Source: a bacterium
GTDB taxonomy: Bacteria > Cyanobacteriota > Vampirovibrionia > Obscuribacterales > Obscuribacteraceae
Length of the DNA: 12,007 nt
Direction of reading: 5' to 3'
NCBI GenBank assembly: GCA_030431355.1
Contig: JAUIJG010000148.1
Coordinates: 1 to 12,007, forward strand
The notes beneath the pieces were generated by a model. It had not been told where the DNA came from, searched no databases, and saw only the letters and a list, made by a program, of their open reading frames with translations. Numbering within the stretch: the first letter of the stretch is position 1; every line of letters starts with the position of its first letter. Made by a program: the position numbers and the translations under genes. Below, piece by piece: positions 1 to 5,193 of the stretch.

Positions 1-80
1 TCTGAATTTTTATGATATTGAGCAAGCTCTATATTAATAACCCAGGTTTTCAAGGAAGACAAGGGGGGAAATTACGTATG

Positions 81-99
81 GGCAAGATTAATTCTTGCC
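81..99. repeat. Perfect 7-bp inverted repeat (hairpin) downstream of the TPR gene
   Basis: Arms GGCAAGA (81-87) and TCTTGCC (93-99) flank a 5-nt TTAAT loop. It lies about 70 nt past the stop of the minus-strand TPR gene and could form an RNA hairpin at its 3' end. No uridine tract follows on either strand, so a classical intrinsic terminator is not supported. A second symmetric element, CTTGAA-T-TTCAAG, sits at 124-136. I see no gene in 1-169. Confidence 0.4.
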
Positions 100-169
100 A
101 GGCGGAGAGAAAGCCTGCCAGGGCTTGAATTTCAAGGGTGCTATTCGATAACTGAGCAGTCAGATTGCT

Positions 170-1003
170 CTATCTTCTTTTTGATTTAGGAGCGGATTCC
201 TGGGCAATCTGGCTCAAGACAAGCTTGACCGCTGGGTCGTTAGGGCTTATCTCAAGGGCTTTTTCGAAGTGCTCCACCGCGACTTTCTCTTTGTTGTCGC
301 GCAACAGAGCCATGCCCAGGCGGTAGTGGGCGTTTGCGTTGTCGGCATCCAGCTCCACGGCTTCTTCGTAGAGTCTTTCGGCATCTTTCCAGTCGTTTCT
401 TTTCTCAGCCTGAATACCGAGGGCAACTTTTAGCGGCGCGTACTTGGGCGCCAGCTCTGTCAATTTTTTCAGTTCGCCTTCCTGATCTTCTTTTGTCATG
501 GCCATGGAAAATTTAGCGGGGAAGCCGGAAGGAAGGTCTTTTGGCTCTTTCGCTTCAAGTTCAACCAGATCAGAATGCAGTTTGGCAGGTTGACCGCTGA
601 CTTTGCCCAGGTCAACATTGGCAAAGGTTCTTTGATCAGCCGTCGGCACTGAACCTTCAATTTTTATCTGGCCCTTTCCTATCTCTTTGCCTTCGGGGCT
701 GGAGATAGTGAATTTGAATTCCGGGTTGCTGATGGCATAGGCGTTGGCGTTGTGGATGGTGACATCGACGAAAGCATCTCCTTCTTCAAGCCTGGGGGAC
801 TTCAACTGGAGGGAGACATTGCGGATTTTCTGGTAAGTTTGGAATCCCAGGAGCATCTCTACACCTTTGTATATGCCAAAGGCTATGGCAGCGACCGCAA
901 CTAGCGCGATAATTTTTATGACTCTACCACTGGTGCCTGTCTTTGAGCTTTCCTGTGCTTGATTTGCAATGAAACCAGTTTTGATTCGTGTCTTGTTTGT
1001 CAC
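170..1003 (-). CDS. Membrane-anchored TPR protein with an extracytoplasmic beta-type domain
   Basis: This 277-residue protein has a basic N-terminus followed by one hydrophobic helix (about 28-50), consistent with an N-in, C-out anchor. Residues about 57-150 alternate hydrophobic and polar residues and include 'VDVTIHNANAYAISNPEF', which resembles the LEA/FxLYD-type Ig-like domains of envelope proteins; this is a resemblance only. Two TPR units follow at about 189-222 and 223-256, with typical helix-turn-helix spacing and 'EISPNDP' at the end. TPRs bind proteins, so a scaffold role at the membrane is likely, but the partner is unknown. The start is GTG, chosen because a perfect AGGAGG (1009-1014, minus strand) lies 5 nt upstream. 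No neighbour suggests a pathway. Confidence 0.85.
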   Translation of the reverse strand: MTNKTRIKTGFIANQAQESSKTGTSGRVIKIIALVAVAAIAFGIYKGVEMLLGFQTYQKIRNVSLQLKSPRLEEGDAFVDVTIHNANAYAISNPEFKFTISSPEGKEIGKGQIKIEGSVPTADQRTFANVDLGKVSGQPAKLHSDLVELEAKEPKDLPSGFPAKFSMAMTKEDQEGELKKLTELAPKYAPLKVALGIQAEKRNDWKDAERLYEEAVELDADNANAHYRLGMALLRDNKEKVAVEHFEKALEISPNDPAVKLVLSQIAQESAPKSKRR

Positions 1004-1066
1004 CTTAGCCTCCTGCCTTACCCATATATGGTGCTTGGCCAGTACTTAGAAATTTCAGACTACCAG

Positions 1067-1093
1067 AAAAAACGGGTTGGCTGAAGTTGCCAA
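1067..1093 (-). terminator. Weak possible terminator of the SpoIID-like gene
   Basis: On the minus strand a short stem TTGGC/GCCAA with a 7-nt loop (1077-1093) is followed after 4 nt by six uridines (1072-1067). It lies about 130 nt past the SpoIID-like stop and upstream of the TPR gene. The stem is only 5 bp and the gap before the U-run is unfavourable, so this is tentative. The rest of 1004-1222 holds no convincing gene; an AT-rich near-palindrome around AAGCGCTT (1151-1158) is the only other thing seen. Confidence 0.28.
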
Positions 1094-1222
1094 TTATCGC
1101 CTTTAATCGGGCGGAAATACTTTGATTTCTCTTATGTTTTAAGGAGATATAAGCGCTTCTATATATAAGGGTATCTGTTCATCAATACCTTCTGGTGTCG
1201 CAACCCTTAACTGTGCCTGTGA

Positions 1223-2545
1223 CTAATCGTCTTCTTCAATCGGTGCTAAAGCTGTTTTTTTCTTTACGGCATTTACATTGGCAGGAACTTTAGGCCGGTA
1301 GTGGTCCAGATAGTCCAGTCTCAATTTGCCGTCTTTGTCCTGATAATACTGTTGCAGAATCTGGTCGAAACGCCAGCCCCGGTCGGCCAACATCATCGCT
1401 CCGGTCTGGCTGAGGCCCCGGGCTCCATTGCCCGGTCCACGGTAGGTGAAGACCCAGCTATTTCCTTCTTCGTGAATGTCTAAGATGCCTGCGGTGGCGA
1501 AGCCGAGCATCTTAGCAAGACCGACTCCTGAAACTTCTCGACTCTTACTCTGACCCATAACCTGAATGGAGTGCGAGTTTCCTGCTGCGTCCCATTGTTT
1601 GACCGTGACGCCGACAATATCCGGAACACCGGTTATCTGTTCAAGTTTGGTGCTCAGAACTCTGGACTTACGAATGTTCAAGTTCTGCATCGCGTTACCG
1701 ACCTTGGCTCGGTAGAAGCCGGGTTTGACACGGTTAGCGTGTTTGAGCACCAGTCCCCGGGTCATGCGAACTGCGTGGTAGGTTTTTGGATGTTCTTTAG
1801 CCAGACCCTGGTACATCTGGTCCCGCACGTCTGGCACCAGGTCGTATCCCTGGCTCTTGTACCATTTGGATCCCCGGGGTCCCATATGGGCCCAGGCATA
1901 ACTTCTGGCTGCTATCGCCTGGGCTTTCAAAGCTTCTATGTTCCAGGACGCGGGCATCTCAGCGGGCACCACTCCCAGCAAATACTCTTCCAGGTCGAGA
2001 AGATTTATGACATTGACTTTATTGCCGAAGCTTACAATCTCCAGGCAACCCCGCCACCATTTATTTGCCGTCCAGACCCGATAGTCCGGGGTGGATACAT
2101 AAGTTCTCTGGTCTGTCGGTATGTTGATGGACTTACCGGTGGCAAGCTCTGTGATTTTGTGACCATCGATTTTATAGACCAGGCCCCTTTTGATGGCAAA
2201 AACCGGTCTGCCGTTTATGAAGACTGCGCCGGGCTTCCACACGGCAAACTTTGCCGATGGGGCTGAGCGCACCAGACCGATGCGTATCGGGTGCATCATT
2301 GGAGGATACGGAGGAAAATAGCTCAGGTTCTCGTTTTTGCTTGAGACTACATTTTTTCCGGAGTCTGATTTCGAGGCTTTCTTTTCGGTGTTAGCCGATC
2401 TAGACTTAACTGTGGCTTTGCTCTTGGCTTCTTGTGCGGGCATTAAACCGGTGATAACAAGAACCACGGACAAAAACAAAGTAGCAAATGAATTTTTGCC
2501 TCTGCCAAACACCAGTCTAAATACCTTTCGCCCTTTCGATGTCAA
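1223..2545 (-). CDS. Secreted SpoIID/LytB-domain protein, probable peptidoglycan-active enzyme or relative
   Basis: This 440-residue protein has a basic start and hydrophobic segment (about 18-36) ending near 'MPAQEA', a likely signal peptide, then a Ser/Lys-rich linker (about 40-72). The SpoIID core is clear: 'LEEYLLGVVPAEMPASW' and 'EALKAQAIAARSYA' (about 184-217), then 'DVRDQMYQG' and 'AVRMTRGLVL'. SpoIID proteins are lytic transglycosylases acting on stem-peptide-free glycan; the catalytic Glu corresponds to E196. Two usual motifs are altered. The 'SxxGG' stretch after the AVxxTxG motif reads 'YRAKVGN', and the late GHGxGxSQ motif reads 'GNGARGLSQTGA', with Asn for His. Activity is therefore uncertain. 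The TTG start has only a poorly spaced AGGG; a GTG at 2512 is the alternative and would shorten the signal's n-region. Confidence 0.88.
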   Translation of the reverse strand: MTSKGRKVFRLVFGRGKNSFATLFLSVVLVITGLMPAQEAKSKATVKSRSANTEKKASKSDSGKNVVSSKNENLSYFPPYPPMMHPIRIGLVRSAPSAKFAVWKPGAVFINGRPVFAIKRGLVYKIDGHKITELATGKSINIPTDQRTYVSTPDYRVWTANKWWRGCLEIVSFGNKVNVINLLDLEEYLLGVVPAEMPASWNIEALKAQAIAARSYAWAHMGPRGSKWYKSQGYDLVPDVRDQMYQGLAKEHPKTYHAVRMTRGLVLKHANRVKPGFYRAKVGNAMQNLNIRKSRVLSTKLEQITGVPDIVGVTVKQWDAAGNSHSIQVMGQSKSREVSGVGLAKMLGFATAGILDIHEEGNSWVFTYRGPGNGARGLSQTGAMMLADRGWRFDQILQQYYQDKDGKLRLDYLDHYRPKVPANVNAVKKKTALAPIEEDD

Positions 2546-2559
2546 TATCCCTGAATCTT

Positions 2560-2583
2560 TTCTATAAATAGAATAGACTATTC
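2560..2583. promoter_or_regulatory. Two overlapping inverted repeats in the divergent control region
   Basis: TTCTAT-AA-ATAGAA (2560-2573) overlaps GAATAG-A-CTATTC (2571-2583), sharing the GAA. Both are perfect 6-bp-arm symmetric elements in the gap between the SpoIID-like gene (minus) and the response regulator (plus). The location just upstream of the SpoIID-like start fits an operator for a dimeric regulator. The region is AT-rich, which raises the chance of such symmetry at random. No binding protein is identified. Confidence 0.35.
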
Positions 2584-2624
2584 CCCACTAATTCTATGGG
2601 CATCGTAGTAGATATTGTAGTTCT

Positions 2625-2650
2625 AAGTTGATAATAACAAGTTGATAATA
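2625..2650 (+). repeat. Perfect 12-bp tandem direct repeat upstream of the response regulator
   Basis: AAGTTGATAATA occurs at 2625-2636 and again at 2639-2650, with a 14-bp period. OmpR/PhoB-family regulators bind direct repeats, so this could be an autoregulatory site. The second copy contains GATAAT (2644-2649), which with TTCTAA (2621-2626) at 17 bp spacing makes a possible weak promoter. Transcription would then begin near 2656, which supports translation starting at 2695 rather than at the upstream ATG at 2653. Confidence 0.5.
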
Positions 2651-2694
2651 CTATGATTTACTCCCCAGAATCTTGTCGCCTAGTCGCAGAGAGA

Positions 2695-3381
2695 ATGATG
2701 AAGAAGATACTCATTGTTGATGATGAAGTTGATATAGCCAATTCTATTCAGTATGTCCTGACCCAGGAAGGCTTCTCAACAATGCTTGCCCACGACGGGC
2801 TCAGAGCCATGGACGTCTATGAAAAGGATAGACCAGACCTGGTCATCCTCGATTTGATGATGCCGGGCATTGATGGTTACGAGGTCTGCCGGCGGGTGCG
2901 CTCGGTGGATAAGAAGACGCCTATTTTGATGTTGACCGCCCGTACTTCAGAGATTGACACAGTCGTTGGGCTCGAACTCGGCGCCAACGACTATGTGGCT
3001 AAGCCGGTCAGACTCAGAGAGCTGGTGGCTCGGGTCAAGGCTCATCTCAGGGAAGCCCCGGAGATGCAACCGGAGCCTGCCGGTATAAAACTGGGAGACC
3101 TATATATAGATACGGATAGCCGCACTGTGAGGGTCAACGATAAAGACATCGAGCTGACCTTCAAAGAGTTCGAGCTGCTTTTGGCCATGGCGAAGCAGCC
3201 TAACCGTGTGTTTTCCAGGGATCAGCTCTTTTCCCAGGTCTGGGGTTCGGATTTCCTCGGGGAAAGCCGTACCGTGGATGTACACATTCGCTATCTCAGA
3301 GAGAAATTGGAAGAAAACCCAAGTCAGCCCAAACATATCCTCACGGTGAGGGGAGTTGGTTACAGGCTGGTCTGGGAGTAA
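2695..3381 (+). CDS. OmpR/PhoB-family response regulator, orphan
   Basis: Receiver domain at about 3-118 and winged-helix DNA-binding domain at about 128-226. Numbered from the ATG at 2695, the acidic pair is D9/D10, the phospho-acceptor is D53 in 'VILDLMMPGIDGYEV', the switch residue is T81, and the lysine is K103 in 'DYVAKPV'. The effector domain has the family hallmarks 'LTFKEFELL', 'RTVDVHIRYLREKLE' and 'VRGVGYRL'. It should act as a phosphorylation-dependent transcription factor. No histidine kinase is adjacent, so the partner lies elsewhere. The frame opens at ATG 2653, but that start has no ribosome site and adds 14 residues before the usual M-KKILIVDDE start. ATG 2695 (or 2698) follows a purine-rich GAGAG and fits the family length. 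Target genes are not visible. Confidence 0.95.
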   Translation: MMKKILIVDDEVDIANSIQYVLTQEGFSTMLAHDGLRAMDVYEKDRPDLVILDLMMPGIDGYEVCRRVRSVDKKTPILMLTARTSEIDTVVGLELGANDYVAKPVRLRELVARVKAHLREAPEMQPEPAGIKLGDLYIDTDSRTVRVNDKDIELTFKEFELLLAMAKQPNRVFSRDQLFSQVWGSDFLGESRTVDVHIRYLREKLEENPSQPKHILTVRGVGYRLVWE

Positions 3382-3399
3382 AGATCTCAAATTCTAAAG

Positions 3400-3435
3400 G
3401 AGCTTCCTTCCCAGAAGAGGTAGGAAGCTCTTTTT
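3400..3435 (+). terminator. Intrinsic terminator after the response regulator
   Basis: A perfect 9-bp stem GAGCTTCCT (3400-3408) / AGGAAGCTC (3422-3430), with two further inner C-G pairs, is followed directly by five T residues (3431-3435). It starts 19 nt past the stop codon and is the clearest terminator in the window. An A-T-rich symmetric element AGATTT-TT-AAATCT (3441-3454) follows immediately. Confidence 0.9.
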
Positions 3436-3556
3436 GGCTGAGATTTTTAAATCTTGGATTGAAATTTTTGGAGTTGACCATTCATACCCATGGGAATTTC
3501 CCCACTATAAATTGAGAAATTTCTTCTCGCTCCCGTCTCAATGCGTAGATCTCCCA

Positions 3557-3586
3557 CTGACAGATCGACTCCTAATTTCATACACT
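3557..3586 (+). promoter_or_regulatory. Possible sigma70-type promoter in the 307-nt gap before the His-rich secreted protein gene
   Basis: CTGACA (3557-3562, five of six consensus) and TACACT (3581-3586, four of six) are separated by 18 bp. Predicted transcription would give a leader of roughly 95 nt before the ATG at 3689. The gap 3382-3688 holds the terminator at 3400-3435, this candidate promoter, and the small symmetric sequences CCCATGGG and GGGAA-T-TTCCC around 3488-3502. I see no gene in it. Confidence 0.38.
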
Positions 3587-3688
3587 TAATTTGTTAAAAG
3601 GCACATTTGAAATTCGTCCAGTGACCGTGAGGGTTCTCTGGGTCGGTTTTGTGACGTTGGTTAATCAGAAGCAGGAATCTTAGGCTAG

Positions 3689-5026
3689 ATGCAAGTATCC
3701 AAATTCTTCATAGGGGTCAATATTGCAGCCACACTGTCAGTGGCTCTTACCGGCCAGGCTAAAGCGACCGACAAGGCTTCATCCACGGCGGACTTTCTCA
3801 AAGCCAGCCTGGGAAGCGTCAGCGCCAGCAAGCCCGTGGCAATGAAAGCTAAGGCCAAGTCCATGAAGCCGGCTCGTATCAATCCAGCCTCCACCGCAAA
3901 ATACTCTTCCGCTAAATCCGTGGCCGTTCGCAATGAGTTGAAGTCCAGCCACGCGAAGATGATGAAATTCGTACCTAATCGCAAACTTCCCACCAGGCAG
4001 GAGTTGGCTCTAAAAGAACAGAAAGCGCAAATGGCCAAGATAGAAGCGGCAAAACCACTTTCTGCTTCGGTATCATCTTATTCGCCATTTTACTTGTCCA
4101 CAGAGATGCAGAACACGATAAGCTCTCCAAAGGCCAAACGCGCATCAACCAGACAGGCGAGAAGAGCCGCATCCAAAGCAGTAAAGAAAGCAGTTAAGGT
4201 CGTTCGTGAAATCGTTGCGAGCCAGACCCCAAGAGCCGTACCCGGCATAAATCCGGTACTTCCCGGTCAGGTAGGACATCCCTGCTCCAGCATCCATTCG
4301 ATGGATCTGACAAACCATACTCCCCATAAGCCTGCAGTTCACCATAGCCCTGCGCCGAGCACCACTGCCAGAGCCGTAGACAGCCAGCACAAGCACAGTG
4401 CTCCGGACGTCAACAGAGTGGTGGCCGGTGAGATGAGTAAGCTTGAAGCGCCCAACCTATCCGGTGAAGAGAGGGCTCAGCTAGACCGATTGGCAAAAGT
4501 TTTATTCCTTAGAGAAGATTTGAATAAGCATCCCCAGGGGAGTTTCCATTCACCGCTGGATTCAAGTCTGTCTGCCAGGCAGAGGGTTGATCAAGCATAT
4601 TCCAAGCATGGTCCTCCGCCATTCCCGCTCAACCTGATTCCTGAGCCAGCCATGAAGAACTTTCTTTCCAAGGCGAGAAACAGGAAGAGCATGATTAGAA
4701 ATTATCCCGGCGCTTTTGCCGCCAGACCGAGCAATCTTCAGCATTCCGGCTTCCAGAGCTACGCTAAGACGATGAAGACCGGTGGTTTTACCTCTTATTC
4801 TAAGTCGGCCACCAACTTTTCCCATGGCTATGCTTCTAGCCATTCCGGGTCGCATTACCATTCGAACATTACCCATGGTAAGCCCCATCACGCACCGAAG
4901 AGCCATAAGGTCGCTACATCGAAAAGTCATTCTGTCTCTCACGCACCAGTGATTCATAAAGCCCAGGCTCGTGTGGCTACTTACGGTCCATACGGAAGCG
5001 GCGGCGCGCGCTACAAAGGTCTCTAG
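3689..5026 (+). CDS. Secreted basic, His/Ser/Ala-rich protein of unknown function
   Basis: I do not recognise this 445-residue protein. It starts with a plausible Sec signal peptide, with a hydrophobic core (about 6-20) and likely cleavage after 'TGQAKA' at residue 26. The mature part is low-complexity and strongly basic. Residues about 30-175 are Ala/Lys/Ser/Arg-rich, with a very basic helix-like stretch at about 147-175. A His/Pro-rich segment spans about 197-240, containing the only cysteine (C199). A more normal, helix-like segment spans about 240-340. The tail (about 350-445) is rich in His, Ser, Gly, Tyr and Lys. The composition suggests a metal-, polyanion- or cell-wall-binding envelope protein, which is inference only. 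An in-frame stop directly precedes the ATG, so this is the first possible start. Upstream TAGG and AGGA give only a modest ribosome site. The TPR-CHAT gene follows after 167 nt. Confidence 0.8.
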   Translation: MQVSKFFIGVNIAATLSVALTGQAKATDKASSTADFLKASLGSVSASKPVAMKAKAKSMKPARINPASTAKYSSAKSVAVRNELKSSHAKMMKFVPNRKLPTRQELALKEQKAQMAKIEAAKPLSASVSSYSPFYLSTEMQNTISSPKAKRASTRQARRAASKAVKKAVKVVREIVASQTPRAVPGINPVLPGQVGHPCSSIHSMDLTNHTPHKPAVHHSPAPSTTARAVDSQHKHSAPDVNRVVAGEMSKLEAPNLSGEERAQLDRLAKVLFLREDLNKHPQGSFHSPLDSSLSARQRVDQAYSKHGPPPFPLNLIPEPAMKNFLSKARNRKSMIRNYPGAFAARPSNLQHSGFQSYAKTMKTGGFTSYSKSATNFSHGYASSHSGSHYHSNITHGKPHHAPKSHKVATSKSHSVSHAPVIHKAQARVATYGPYGSGGARYKGL

Positions 5027-5117
5027 CGGCTCAATAGGTCTTCTGCGGATCTCAAATCTTTCACCTGGCAGGCAAATGATCGTAAACTGTCTAAAAAGTC
5101 CGATACTTGGATAAATA

Positions 5118-5146
5118 CAGACAATAGCGGTCAACTGGCGTATCAT
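5118..5146 (+). promoter_or_regulatory. Possible promoter of the TPR-CHAT gene
   Basis: CAGACA (5118-5123) and TATCAT (5141-5146) at 17 bp spacing match the sigma70 consensus at four and five of six positions. The start of transcription would fall near 5153, about 40 nt before the ATG at 5194. If this is real, the TPR-CHAT gene can be expressed independently of the upstream secreted-protein gene. No terminator is visible between the two. Confidence 0.38.
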
Positions 5147-5193
5147 TCGTCCAGGAAGAAGACCCGGAGATCCGATACGGAAAGAAGACTGTC

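Noticed and set aside
1140..1170. AAGGAG on the plus strand that could be a ribosome site
   Set aside because: No ATG, GTG or TTG follows at a usable distance, and stops come soon after.
1571..2266. Plus-strand open frame of 231 codons inside the SpoIID-like gene
   Set aside because: It lies wholly opposite a gene with clear family motifs, its product has no recognisable pattern, and no ribosome site supports it.
2653..2694. N-terminal extension of the response regulator from ATG 2653
   Set aside because: No ribosome site, likely at or before the transcription start, and it adds residues absent from the family.
2581..3507. TTCCCCACTA shared by 2581-2590 and 3498-3507, both in upstream regions
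   Set aside because: A shared 10-mer is expected many times by chance in 12 kb, and the flanks do not match.
4562..5146. Minus-strand open frame of 194 codons opposite the His-rich secreted protein
   Set aside because: The plus-strand frame is longer, begins with a signal peptide and has a plausible promoter. The minus frame encodes an Arg/Met/Gly-rich product typical of a shadow.
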